51,441 nt of DNA. It comes from an uncultured Lachnospiraceae bacterium (GTDB taxonomy: Bacteria; Bacillota; Clostridia; Lachnospirales; Lachnospiraceae). Positions 17,476 to 26,385 of this stretch are shown in pieces. Each line of letters opens with the position of its first letter. The stretch's first letter is position 1. Position numbers and translations under genes: made by a program. The stretch spans positions 1 through 51,441 of the forward strand of contig ONHF01000018.1 of the NCBI GenBank assembly GCA_900317555.1. The letters run 5' to 3'. Below the pieces are notes generated by a model that was not told where the DNA came from, did no database searches, and saw only the letters and a program-made list of their open reading frames with translations.

Positions 17476-18336
17476 TCACTGCGCATCGTACTTTTTGTGG
17501 AAAAACTTCGCGACAAGAAACTGTTTGATCTTGAGCGCCCAGTTCACGCGTTCGACATACAGGTAAGGGAGGACCTTGATCTCATCCTCTTTGAGGACGC
17601 CGTCCTTTACCTGCTGCATCAGCCAGACATTGAGAATCAGCTCGCCGACGCGGCCTGTGTACCGGCCCTGATAAAAGTTGTAGTCCTTATAATCGACCTT
17701 CTTCTCGAGTGTGAACAGTATATCGAACAGCCATGTGCAATACCGGTCCAGCATGTCGTGTTCCATGATCATCATGTTCCACATGTGGCCACTGCGCTGC
17801 TTCATGACTTTATTAAAGGAATCAAGGTACCCGGGATATTTTTCTTTTATAATCTCGCGGGTTTTGTCGAGATGCTCGATGTAATGCGTGTGATCGTAGT
17901 GCGAATAGAGCGTCTCGATAAAATAGTAGCGCTTCCTTGGCACAAACACTTTGTATCTGCCGAGCATCGGCTCCAGCTCATCATAGGTCAGAACATGATC
18001 GAATATGTCGCCCCGGATGCCGGATTTCTTCGCTCCGCTCCCGCGGAAATACCGGCGGTAGTGCACGAGCCCGACATAATCCGTGTGGATATGCTTCCAT
18101 GCCCAGTACAGTCCCGTCAGTTCGCAGAAATGCGGATTTCTGCTCGAGATGTTATCGCCGATGTTGTCCTTGAGATAGCCGAGATCCAGCTCACTGCCGG
18201 ACTTATTCTTCGCAACAGCCGCGCCCACCTGGAGCGGCAGATAAATCGGGTCACGCGGCATACGGTAAACCTTATGCGTCGTGACGATGATCTTCGCGGT
18301 GAACTTATTCTGATGTCCGCTCTCCTGCGTCTTCAT
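17476..18336 (-). CDS. DUF4422 protein, putative capsular glycosyltransferase
   Basis: The protein has 286 residues from ATG 18336 (AAGGA 7 bases before); the upstream in-frame ATG 18387 has no ribosome site. It matches DUF4422 throughout: KIIVTTHKVYRMP at the N-terminus, LQVGAA, DNISSRNPHFCELTGLYWAWKH, and YVGLVHYRRYF. Members sit in capsule and LPS operons and are regarded as glycosyltransferases, though few have been tested. Cytoplasmic and soluble by sequence. Confidence 0.87.
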   Translation of the reverse strand: MKTQESGHQNKFTAKIIVTTHKVYRMPRDPIYLPLQVGAAVAKNKSGSELDLGYLKDNIGDNISSRNPHFCELTGLYWAWKHIHTDYVGLVHYRRYFRGSGAKKSGIRGDIFDHVLTYDELEPMLGRYKVFVPRKRYYFIETLYSHYDHTHYIEHLDKTREIIKEKYPGYLDSFNKVMKQRSGHMWNMMIMEHDMLDRYCTWLFDILFTLEKKVDYKDYNFYQGRYTGRVGELILNVWLMQQVKDGVLKEDEIKVLPYLYVERVNWALKIKQFLVAKFFHKKYDAQ

Positions 18337-18390
18337 AGTAGCGTCCTTGCTGGCTTGTCCTGATGACCGGCGCCATTGCCGCTTCATTGG

Positions 18391-20490
18391 TTACTGACTT
18401 CCACCGGCATTTTGCACGGTCTGTTCGGCAGCTGCCTGTGCGGCGGCCTGTGCTGTATTCTGGTCCGCCCCCTGCGCAAATGCCTGTGCTGCAGCGGCTT
18501 CCGCGGCTGCCTGCGCGGCGGCTTTCAAAGCCGCATCTTCGCCCTGTCCCGCGGCACCAGAAGGCTGTGTGTTCTGTCCTGCCGCCTGCGCGTTCTGACC
18601 GGCTGCAGCTGCGTCCTGACCGGCAGTCGTATTCAGTGAAGGTGCGGTTACAGAAGGCGTCTGCGCCGCGGCTGCATCCTGCGGGTTCGCAGGGCTTGTC
18701 ATCGTCTGCTCCAAAGCCCCTGCGGCCGCGCCCTCCGGCGTCGTAATGATCTGCCCGCCGGTAGAAGCGGAAGGAGAAACCGGCGCTGACGACTGCGGCG
18801 CCGCAATCACACTGCTCTGCGCCGCGCCATTGACGGAACCTGCGGAACCGCTGCCGGATCTCTTGCCGGTTGCCGCGTCGTATGGCTTTGCGTATCCGTT
18901 CCCTTCCAGTGTATCCGCCTCTGTAGAAGCCGTGCCTGCTTCATCATAATCGACGCCGTAGACTGTTTTGCGGAAAATCTTGGAATTCAGGTCAAAATCC
19001 ACCGCGGTCAGCGTCCTGCCTTCCATACCGCGCATCGCACCGTATGTGCCCTTCTGCGGCAGAGTCATCTGTGTTACGCTGGCGCCCATAAATTTCGGCG
19101 CAAGTGTTAAGAGATTCGCGACTTCTCCCTCGGTGAGATTCGTCTGGATATAAGGCACCAGCTTATTGAGCGTGGAGATCATATCGACAGCGTTCAGACT
19201 GCTCAGCTTATGTGCGGCAGCCATAATAATTCTTCTCTGCCTTTTCACGCGGTGCCAGTCGTCGTCTATCGCGCGGGTACGCGCATAGACCATTGCCGTC
19301 GCGCCGTTCAAATGGTTCATGCCGGGATGCACAACCTGCATCTGCTTCTCAACATGCATGCCGGTGATATAGCCCGCGGTGTAAGTGCCTTCGGGGTGAT
19401 TGAGGTGCTCGGCTTCCGGCTTCGTGAGCGCGACATCAACGCCGCCGATTGCGTCAATTGTCTCAATCAGCGTATGTAGATTGACGCGGACGTAGCGGTC
19501 CACATCGATCTTGAAATTTTCCCGGACTTCCGCGGTCTGCATCTGTGCGCCGCCGTAACGGAAAGTATGCGTGAGCCAGTCCCACTGTCCCTCATAAGCG
19601 CCCCAGAGTACCGGAACGCCGATCGAGCGCTCGAAGCTTGTAAGATAAACCTTTCCGTTGTCTTTGTTCAAAGACAGCAGAATGCAGCTGTCTCCGCGCG
19701 CATTTTCCGAGAAGTTATCGGTTCGGTCGTCCGTTCCGATCAGCAGGATGTTGTAAACAGAATCATCCTTGAAAACATCGCCTTCCGCAGCCTTCGCGTC
19801 CGCCTCTCCGAGGCCTGCCAGCTGCTTCTTGACAGAATCATTGACTTCCTGAATTTCCTTGTCCTTCGCGTCTCCCGCTACAAGCGCCTCGACGTTTTTG
19901 TCGCTGTACGCTCCATTATCTTCTTTCTGGAGTCTCGAAAACTCAAAGTGATATACACCGTAAAGCGCTGCTACGAGAATCGCAAGGATCAGAAGAACAA
20001 TCAGCAGAATCCGTACCGCAAGCTTTTTGCCGGTCAGCTTCTTTCCGGGCTTCTTCCCGTCGGACAGTTTATTGCCGGTCGTTTCTACGTCTGGCAGTTC
20101 GCCGCCGGACGGCCTGATGCTCTTCGTTTCGCTGGCACCTTGCGCCGCGTCTGCCGGCTCTTCGCCAGTCTTTGCATCCTGCGCGGCTTCTGCCTGCTGC
20201 CCGGCATCTTTCGAAGAGGACTGCGCCGAAGCGGCCGTTTCCGCGGAAGCCGGAGCTGCAGCAGCGGCATCAGAATCCGCCGCCTGCTCCTGCGGCTTCT
20301 CTTCTGCCCTTTTCCGTTCGTCGGCAGGGTGGAGCTTTTGTATCCTTGTCTCATCTCCCGTATCCGCCGGCTCTCCGGCATCTGCTTCGCGGCTTCCAAG
20401 GTCTATCAGCTCCACCTTGATTTCTTCGCTGCTTCGGCGCGCCGGCCTTCTCTTCTGCTGGGGTTTTCTGCTTCTTTTCTTTCTGGTCAT
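18391..20490 (-). CDS. LytR-CpsA-Psr (LCP) family glycopolymer-peptidoglycan ligase with long low-complexity ends
   Basis: LCP enzymes move lipid-linked glycopolymers onto peptidoglycan outside the membrane. This one has 699 residues from ATG 20490. Residues 1-156 are a cytoplasmic Ala/Glu/Lys-rich, probably disordered segment. One span lies at about 157-182. The LCP domain starts near 246 (YNILLIGTDDRT), with the RGD, FERSIGVPV and KRQRRII blocks that bind lipid phosphate. The last 165 residues or so are Ala/Gln/Ser-rich with AQAAAE-like repeats. AGGA lies 5 bases before the ATG. Its place in the operon supports wall attachment of the polymer. Confidence 0.92.
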   Translation of the reverse strand: MTRKKRSRKPQQKRRPARRSSEEIKVELIDLGSREADAGEPADTGDETRIQKLHPADERKRAEEKPQEQAADSDAAAAAPASAETAASAQSSSKDAGQQAEAAQDAKTGEEPADAAQGASETKSIRPSGGELPDVETTGNKLSDGKKPGKKLTGKKLAVRILLIVLLILAILVAALYGVYHFEFSRLQKEDNGAYSDKNVEALVAGDAKDKEIQEVNDSVKKQLAGLGEADAKAAEGDVFKDDSVYNILLIGTDDRTDNFSENARGDSCILLSLNKDNGKVYLTSFERSIGVPVLWGAYEGQWDWLTHTFRYGGAQMQTAEVRENFKIDVDRYVRVNLHTLIETIDAIGGVDVALTKPEAEHLNHPEGTYTAGYITGMHVEKQMQVVHPGMNHLNGATAMVYARTRAIDDDWHRVKRQRRIIMAAAHKLSSLNAVDMISTLNKLVPYIQTNLTEGEVANLLTLAPKFMGASVTQMTLPQKGTYGAMRGMEGRTLTAVDFDLNSKIFRKTVYGVDYDEAGTASTEADTLEGNGYAKPYDAATGKRSGSGSAGSVNGAAQSSVIAAPQSSAPVSPSASTGGQIITTPEGAAAGALEQTMTSPANPQDAAAAQTPSVTAPSLNTTAGQDAAAAGQNAQAAGQNTQPSGAAGQGEDAALKAAAQAAAEAAAAQAFAQGADQNTAQAAAQAAAEQTVQNAGGSQ

Positions 20491-20563
20491 AGGATTCCTG
20501 ATAACGCGGGATGCATCCGCCGCATACATTACAATATAATTACAAACTTTTTACGTTATACCG

Positions 20564-21730
20564 TTATTTCTGCTGATTTGCAATATCTTCCGCAACAATT
20601 TCCTCGCCGGAGCGGTTTTTCAGCTGCTCCTGGGACGCCGCGGAAAGTCCGTTATTCACAACCGCGTGCAGATCGCAGGTGCTGCAGCGGTCGAGCTGCT
20701 CCTTCGTGACCTTACCGTCCCTGTAATCCCGGACAACCTTCAGTTCATACATGCTGTACTTTTTCTTCTTATAAAAACGAAGGAATTTGTGATGGAAAAC
20801 CCACAGCGCCGGTTTCCAGATGTATTTGTGCATCGCGGGGCTGACAGACCCGATCATCCAGCACTGGCGCTCGCAGTGTCGCACCTTTCTGCGGACTTCC
20901 TCCGCCTTTTCGCTGTTCCAGAGCTCATCGAAAGTCTGCGTGTTCAGGTTGCCCATGACTTCCTTGTCCTTTGTTCCGTTGCAGGGCATGACATCGCCGT
21001 ACGGATCGATAAAGAACGTGTCAAAACTCATGTCACAGGGAAGCAGGCGCTTCTGCCCGTAAATGTAGTTGATGAGGCCGTGGTTGAAGTAGGCGCGGAA
21101 CCATTTCTTCGGGCTGTTCGAATTTAAAAGCTCGTTGATCAGATTCTCGAAGTTCTGCGCGACCATCGGACGGTCATGAATGATGTTTTTCGCCTCAACG
21201 AAATAAAAGCTGTTATGGAGAGAAGCTGTCGCGAACTCCATATCCAGCTTGTCAGAGAGTTCATACAAAGGAACAAGATCCTTCGCGTTGCGGTCCTGCA
21301 CGGTCATGCCAAAGCCGACATCTTTCATGCCCATCGCGCGGAGCCTTCGCAGCGTCTCATAGCCTCTGTTGAAACCGTCCGGGAGACCCCGGATCTCATT
21401 GTTCGTCTGTTCCAGTCCCTCAATCGAAATGCGGATGCCGATATTGGGAAACTCTTTGCACAGAGCGACAATGCGGTCTGTAAAGAACCCGTTCGTCGAG
21501 ATGACAATGCGGTCGCTGATCTTGTTCAGCTCCCGAACGATGTCCGGCAGATCCGTCCGGATGAACGGCTCGCCGCCCGTAATATTCGTGAAATACATCG
21601 GCGGGAGCTTTTTGATCGTTTCAATTGAAAGCTCTTCTTCGGGTCTGGAAGGCGCCTTGTATCTGTTGCACATCGTACACCGCGCGTTGCAGCGGTATGT
21701 GACTATGACTGTTCCGTTTAATTTCTTCAT
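20564..21730 (-). CDS. Radical SAM / SPASM domain protein
   Basis: The iron-sulfur enzyme has 388 residues. Cys14, Cys18 and Cys21 form the CX3CX2C radical SAM cluster site, followed by the SAM-binding NITGGEPF. The C-terminal region shows a SPASM-like pattern: a CX12GX4C stretch (CDMSF to GDVMPC), then HCERQC and CSTC, which would bind extra 4Fe-4S clusters. AAAGG lies 8 bases before ATG 21730; the longer frame to 21922 runs into manA. Relatives include peptide maturases and sugar/aminocyclitol dehydrogenases. The operon context suggests a glycan-precursor substrate, but this is inference. Confidence 0.9.
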   Translation of the reverse strand: MKKLNGTVIVTYRCNARCTMCNRYKAPSRPEEELSIETIKKLPPMYFTNITGGEPFIRTDLPDIVRELNKISDRIVISTNGFFTDRIVALCKEFPNIGIRISIEGLEQTNNEIRGLPDGFNRGYETLRRLRAMGMKDVGFGMTVQDRNAKDLVPLYELSDKLDMEFATASLHNSFYFVEAKNIIHDRPMVAQNFENLINELLNSNSPKKWFRAYFNHGLINYIYGQKRLLPCDMSFDTFFIDPYGDVMPCNGTKDKEVMGNLNTQTFDELWNSEKAEEVRRKVRHCERQCWMIGSVSPAMHKYIWKPALWVFHHKFLRFYKKKKYSMYELKVVRDYRDGKVTKEQLDRCSTCDLHAVVNNGLSAASQEQLKNRSGEEIVAEDIANQQK

Positions 21731-21759
21731 ATCATTTACCTTTCGCGGGAGCGGCCGGC

Positions 21760-22794
21760 CTAACAGTTGACTGCAAGAAGCTGCGCGCAGCCGTGGATGC
21801 GGATGTCTACAGACGCCGCCGGAACGAAAATCGTGTCGCCCCTGAAGAAGCGGAGAAACTTTTCGCCGTCCGCGTTCTCCCCGTCCGCATGGAAAAACAG
21901 CGTGCCGCAGCCGTCTATGCATACAAGCACCTGGAACGAAGTCTCATCCGTATGATACGCGGCAAGATCTCTGACGCGCTGGGTATTGACGCTTACGCGT
22001 TCGACCGAAAAATACCTGCATCTTCCAAGGAACTCCGAAGCATACCCCGGTTTATAGCGGAGCACGCGCATCGGCTGTCTCGGCGTACTGCTGCCATGCA
22101 GGTTCGCAACATCGAGCGCCTTGTCGATATGCAGTTCCCGCTCTCTTCCGTTCTTATCAACTCTGTGATAGTCAAACATACGGTACGTGAGGTTCGAGCT
22201 CTCCTGAATTTCCACGACAAGGCTGCCGCTGCAGATTGCGTGCACAGTCCCCGGCGTAACGAAAAAGACATCGTTTTTATGTACCGGGACTTTCTGCAGG
22301 AGCTTCAAAACCGTCCCGTCTCCAAGAGCCTTCCGCAGCTCCTCTTTCGTAACGTCGCGGTTGAAACCGTAAATCAGGCTAGCGTCTTTGGAGGCGTCGG
22401 CGACGTACCAGAGTTCTGTTTTGCCTAAAGAGCCGTTCTCTCTGCACCGCGCGTACTGATCATCCGGATGTACCTGCACGGACAGGTCACGGGAAGCGTC
22501 AATAAACTTGACAAGAATCGGTATCTCTCCGCGGTCCGTCCGGACGCCGCCAATATTCCCGGGATGCGTTCCGATGAACTCCGGATACTCTCTTAGAATA
22601 GCAGAAAGCAGCCTTCCCGTAAAAGGTCCTGAAGCCGCGCGGCTTTCCCCGTCCGGATGTGTGGAGCATTCCCAGGTCTCCGCGAGGGGCTGCAGCTGCA
22701 GCTGTTTGTCGAAATCGTCCCGCAGCCGCTCTCCGCCCCACAGGTAATCCTTACCCGCGGGCGATAATAAAAACGGTTCGTGCAATGGAGCCAT
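21760..22794 (-). CDS. manA: Mannose-6-phosphate isomerase, class I
   Basis: The cupin metalloenzyme has 344 residues and interconverts fructose-6-phosphate and mannose-6-phosphate. Zinc ligands are visible in SVQVHPDDQYA, GKTELWYV and the later TPGTVHAI. GGAGG lies 10 bases before ATG 22794 but only 1 base before ATG 22803, so I prefer the inner start. It overlaps or abuts manC and supplies the first step of the GDP-mannose/GDP-fucose route encoded by the next three genes upstream. Confidence 0.93.
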   Translation of the reverse strand: MAPLHEPFLLSPAGKDYLWGGERLRDDFDKQLQLQPLAETWECSTHPDGESRAASGPFTGRLLSAILREYPEFIGTHPGNIGGVRTDRGEIPILVKFIDASRDLSVQVHPDDQYARCRENGSLGKTELWYVADASKDASLIYGFNRDVTKEELRKALGDGTVLKLLQKVPVHKNDVFFVTPGTVHAICSGSLVVEIQESSNLTYRMFDYHRVDKNGRERELHIDKALDVANLHGSSTPRQPMRVLRYKPGYASEFLGRCRYFSVERVSVNTQRVRDLAAYHTDETSFQVLVCIDGCGTLFFHADGENADGEKFLRFFRGDTIFVPAASVDIRIHGCAQLLAVNC

Positions 22795-22799
22795 AAAGT

Positions 22800-24119
22800 T
22801 CATTCCTCCAGCGCGTACTTTTTCTTGTCATGTACACTGATGGATTTGCCGAGCTGCACTTCGATCAGCCGGATCTCTTCGGTATCCGAAATGATGGTGT
22901 GCCGGCAGCCGGCCTGCATCGTGATGACGTCGCCGGCGTGTACGTTCTGCTCCATGCCGTCCACAATCGTGCGGCCGCTCCCGGAAATCACGTTCCAGAC
23001 TTCGTCTCTGTGATCGTGGCTGTGATAATTCATTCTGTGGCCAGGCTTCAAGGTAACAAGGATTGTCAGACTCTCTTTTTCGACATCCAGCACCTGAAAA
23101 CTGCCCCAGGATTTCTCCGCAAACATTACCTGCTGGTCCATCGCGTCCACATACGGCTTGATGTAGCTTGACTGCTCCTTGTCCGTAACGAGAATGCCTT
23201 CGGGGCTGGCCGCGACGACCGCGTTCTTCAGCCCCATGACAAGGATCGGAACGTCGAGTTCATTGACGATATCCACGTTCTCGCAGGCATCGCCGATGGT
23301 TCCCTTGCCAATGACAGGCTCTTCCATGGCTTCGGTCAGCGTATTCCAGGTGCCCATGTCCTTCCACTGGCCTGCGAAACGCATGACCTGAATCTTCGGC
23401 TCCTTTTCCGCGACCGCGTAGTCAAAACTGATCTTGCGCACCGTCTCATATTTGGAGAAAAGATCGTCGTAGTCGGTGAAGTCCATCAGCTCGTGGGCTT
23501 TCTGCAGAACGTAGCCGATCCTGTAGGCAAAAACGCCCGCGTTCCAGAGCGCCCCCTGTTCGATATACCGCGCAGCCGTTTCCGCGTCCGGCTTTTCCTT
23601 GAAGGTCCGGACTACGCTGACCTTATCTGTATTTTCGGGAATCACGTAGCCATATTTCTCGGACGGGTAGGTCGGCTCGATGCCCATGACGGTCAGATTC
23701 GCTTCTCCCTCCTGCGCGAGGCAGGAAAGGTCCCGCAGCGCCTCAAAATAATCCCGCTCCACATACGGATCCACCGGACAGACAACTACCGGCTCATTCT
23801 CGCTTACTCCCTGCACATCGTGCAGGTAAGCCGTCGCGAGTGCGATCGCAGGAAACGTGTCCCTGCGGCAGGGCTCTACCGAGATTCCCGCCTCTTCACC
23901 GATCTGGTTACGGAGCTGGGAAATCTGCGATTTGGATGTCGCGACTGTAATCGTAGCGTCTGTGTCCACAGCTTTGATCTGACGATACATCCGCTGGACC
24001 ATGGATTCATAGCCGCCATCTTCGGTCTTGAAAATCTTAATGAACTGTTTGGAGCGGATATCATTGGAAAGCGGCCAGAGCCGCTTTCCGGAACCGCCGG
24101 ATAAAAGGATAATATGCAT
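22800..24119 (-). CDS. manC: Mannose-1-phosphate guanylyltransferase
   Basis: The 439-residue protein has an N-terminal GT-A nucleotidyltransferase domain (LSGGSGKRLWP at 6-16, FKEKPD, LWNAGVF) and a C-terminal cupin (about 330-435, PGHRMNYHSHDHRDEVW). It makes GDP-mannose from mannose-1-phosphate and GTP. The cupin has the His pattern of bifunctional ManC/isomerase proteins, so isomerase activity may overlap with the adjacent manA product. GGAGAG lies 7 bases before the ATG. Confidence 0.93.
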   Translation of the reverse strand: MHIILLSGGSGKRLWPLSNDIRSKQFIKIFKTEDGGYESMVQRMYRQIKAVDTDATITVATSKSQISQLRNQIGEEAGISVEPCRRDTFPAIALATAYLHDVQGVSENEPVVVCPVDPYVERDYFEALRDLSCLAQEGEANLTVMGIEPTYPSEKYGYVIPENTDKVSVVRTFKEKPDAETAARYIEQGALWNAGVFAYRIGYVLQKAHELMDFTDYDDLFSKYETVRKISFDYAVAEKEPKIQVMRFAGQWKDMGTWNTLTEAMEEPVIGKGTIGDACENVDIVNELDVPILVMGLKNAVVAASPEGILVTDKEQSSYIKPYVDAMDQQVMFAEKSWGSFQVLDVEKESLTILVTLKPGHRMNYHSHDHRDEVWNVISGSGRTIVDGMEQNVHAGDVITMQAGCRHTIISDTEEIRLIEVQLGKSISVHDKKKYALEE

Positions 24120-24122
24120 GGT

Positions 24123-25106
24123 TTATCTCTCCGCGCGCATCGGATTTGTCAGGAAATCATGGTAGGTAAGCCGGATGCCTTCATCAAGAGAAGTTTTCGG
24201 CTCCCAGCCCATTGCCTTGCTCTTGGATACATCGAGCAGCTTTCTGGGGGTTCCGTTCGGTTTTGACGGATCCCAGCGGATCTCACCGTTGTAGCCGACG
24301 ATCTTTGCGACCTTTTCTGTCAGCTCTTTGATTGTCAGCTCCTTGCCGGTGCCCGCGTTTACGGTTTCATTGCCGCTGTAATTGTTCATCAGGAACACGC
24401 AAAGATTCGCGAGGTCATCGACATAGAGGAACTCGCGGAGCGGCGAGCCGTCGCCCCAGCAGGTTACGTAAGAAAGGTTCTGTTCCTTCGCTTCGTGGAA
24501 TCTGCGGATCAGCGCCGGCAAAACATGGCTGTGCGTGGGATGATAATTGTCGTTCGGGCCGTACAGGTTGGTCGGCATAACGGAAATGTAGTCCGTACCG
24601 TACTGGCGATTTAAGAACTCGCAGTATTTCAGACCGGAAATCTTGGCGAGCGCGTATGCTTCGTTGGTCTTTTCCAGCTCCGAAGTCAGAAGGCAGGATT
24701 CCTTCATGGGCTGCGGCGCCATGCGGGGATAGATGCAGGAGCTGCCGAGGAACTCGAACTTCTTCACGCCGTTTTTCCATGCGGAATGAATGACATTCAT
24801 CTCGAGCGTCATGTTGTCGTACATGAAGTCCGCAAGCGCTTCCTGATTTGCGACGATGCCGCCGACCTTCGCTGCCGCGAGGAAAACATACTCCGGCTTT
24901 TCCTGTGCAAAGAACGCCTCTACGGCTTCCTGTCTTGTAAGGTCAAGTTCCTTGTGCGTTCTCGTGATGATGTTGGTATAACCCTGTCTTTCGAGCTCGC
25001 GCACGATCGCGGAGCCTACCATGCCGCGGTGGCCTGCAACGTAAATCTTCGCGTCTTTGGCCATCGGGGGCTGTTTGGATCTGTATTCTACTGGTATTTC
25101 TGTCAT
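24123..25106 (-). CDS. fcl: GDP-L-fucose synthase
   Basis: This 327-residue SDR enzyme epimerises and reduces GDP-4-keto-6-deoxymannose to GDP-L-fucose with NADPH. Marks are AGHRGMVGSAIV, FLGSSCIYP, the catalytic YALAK and the substrate-binding REFLYVDDLA. AAGG lies 7 bases before ATG 25106; an inner ATG at 25064 is possible because the first 14 residues precede the Rossmann fold. It follows gmd by 40 bases and ends 3 bases before manC. Confidence 0.95.
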   Translation of the reverse strand: MTEIPVEYRSKQPPMAKDAKIYVAGHRGMVGSAIVRELERQGYTNIITRTHKELDLTRQEAVEAFFAQEKPEYVFLAAAKVGGIVANQEALADFMYDNMTLEMNVIHSAWKNGVKKFEFLGSSCIYPRMAPQPMKESCLLTSELEKTNEAYALAKISGLKYCEFLNRQYGTDYISVMPTNLYGPNDNYHPTHSHVLPALIRRFHEAKEQNLSYVTCWGDGSPLREFLYVDDLANLCVFLMNNYSGNETVNAGTGKELTIKELTEKVAKIVGYNGEIRWDPSKPNGTPRKLLDVSKSKAMGWEPKTSLDEGIRLTYHDFLTNPMRAER

Positions 25107-25146
25107 TTCACTGCCTTCTTTCTATGTGTTCTGCATGCGTTGCGGC

Positions 25147-26199
25147 TTAAACCGCGCTGTGCAGCGCCTTCTCTCTTTTTGCAAGTGCTCTGTCATGTTC
25201 TGCCATGATCTTTACAAGCTGTTCGTAGCTGGTCTTCTGCGGGTTCCAGCCGAGGACTGTTTTGGCTTTGGCCGGATCGCCCCAGAGATTGTCGACATCG
25301 GTCGGCCGGTACCACTTCGGATTCGTGCAGACAAGGAGCTTTCCGGTCTCCGCATCATAGGCTTTCTTGTCGATTCCTTCGCCTTCCCAGCGAAGACGGA
25401 TGCCGTTCGCGCGGAAAGCCTTGTCGGTGAAGTCCTGCACGGTATGCTGCTCGCCGGTTGCTATGACAAAGTCTTCGGGTTTTTCCTGCTGCATGATTAG
25501 CCACATGCATTCAACGTAATCCTTCGCGTAGCCCCAGTCTCTTTTGGAGTCCATGTTGCCGAGCTCGAGATGGTCCTGCAGTCCTTCCGCGATCCGGCCG
25601 GCTGCCAGTGTAATCTTTCTCGTCACAAAGTTTTCGCCGCGCCGCTCCGATTCGTGGTTGAACAGAATACCGTTCACCGCGAACATGCCATAGGCTTCTC
25701 TGTACTCCTTGACCATCCAGAAACCGTACTGCTTGGCAACTGCGTAAGGGCTGTACGGATGGAACGGCGTCGTTTCTCTCTGCGGCACTTCCTCGACCTT
25801 GCCGAAAAGCTCGGACGTCGACGCCTGATAAACTTTCGTCTTCTTCGCAAGTCCGCAGATCCGGACCGCTTCAAGAATACGAAGAACGCCGAGCGCGTCA
25901 ACGTCGCCCGAGTATTCAGGAGCATCAAAAGAAACCTGCACCTGCGACTGAGCGGCCAGATTGTAGATTTCATCAGGCTGTACTTCACTGATGATGCGGA
26001 TCAGGGAAGATGAATCGGACAGGTCGCCGTCATGCAGTGTAATGGAACCGGCTTCGATCAGATGATCAATCCTTGCTGTGTTGGAAATCGAGCTCCGTCT
26101 GGTGATGCCGTGCACCTCGTATCCTTTTTCCAGAAGGAACTCGGCGAGATAGGAACCATCCTGACCGGTGATTCCGGTTATGAGCGCTTTGTGAGACAT
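25147..26199 (-). CDS. gmd: GDP-mannose 4,6-dehydratase
   Basis: The 350-residue SDR enzyme converts GDP-mannose to GDP-4-keto-6-deoxymannose. The coenzyme loop is [13 protein letters not shown], the catalytic YSPYAVAK is intact, and [11 protein letters not shown] is the family signature. AGGAGG lies 7 bases before the ATG. As the first gene after a divergent promoter region, it probably heads the 21-kb glycopolymer operon. Confidence 0.96.
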   Translation of the reverse strand: MSHKALITGITGQDGSYLAEFLLEKGYEVHGITRRSSISNTARIDHLIEAGSITLHDGDLSDSSSLIRIISEVQPDEIYNLAAQSQVQVSFDAPEYSGDVDALGVLRILEAVRICGLAKKTKVYQASTSELFGKVEEVPQRETTPFHPYSPYAVAKQYGFWMVKEYREAYGMFAVNGILFNHESERRGENFVTRKITLAAGRIAEGLQDHLELGNMDSKRDWGYAKDYVECMWLIMQQEKPEDFVIATGEQHTVQDFTDKAFRANGIRLRWEGEGIDKKAYDAETGKLLVCTNPKWYRPTDVDNLWGDPAKAKTVLGWNPQKTSYEQLVKIMAEHDRALAKREKALHSAV

Positions 26200-26292
26200 A
26201 GAAAACCTCCTGTTGACGCAGTCCCCCGGACTGCTTTATCTTGCTGCGGATTTTTGCGGCAGAATCCGGTACTGCCATGCTTGACGGTAACG

Positions 26293-26321
26293 ATAATAAC
26301 GCAGTTTTCAAGGAAAATGAA
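26293..26321 (-). promoter_or_regulatory. Candidate promoter of the glycopolymer operon
   Basis: On the minus strand TATTAT (26298-26293) matches five of six -10 bases, with a weak TTCATT -35 at 17-base spacing. The leader to gmd would be about 90 bases. The poor -35 would fit a promoter that needs an activator such as the divergent AraC-type protein. Confidence 0.35.
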
Positions 26322-26334
26322 TGAAGGATATTGA

Positions 26335-26363
26335 TTTACTTTAGCACAAAATTGAACTACTAT
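26335..26363 (+). promoter_or_regulatory. Candidate promoter of the AraC-type regulator gene
   Basis: TTTACT and TACTAT, 17 bases apart, each match four of six consensus bases and lie just before the ribosome site of the regulator gene. Weak evidence. Confidence 0.3.
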
Positions 26364-26385
26364 CAAAAAGGCAGGAGGCGCAACG

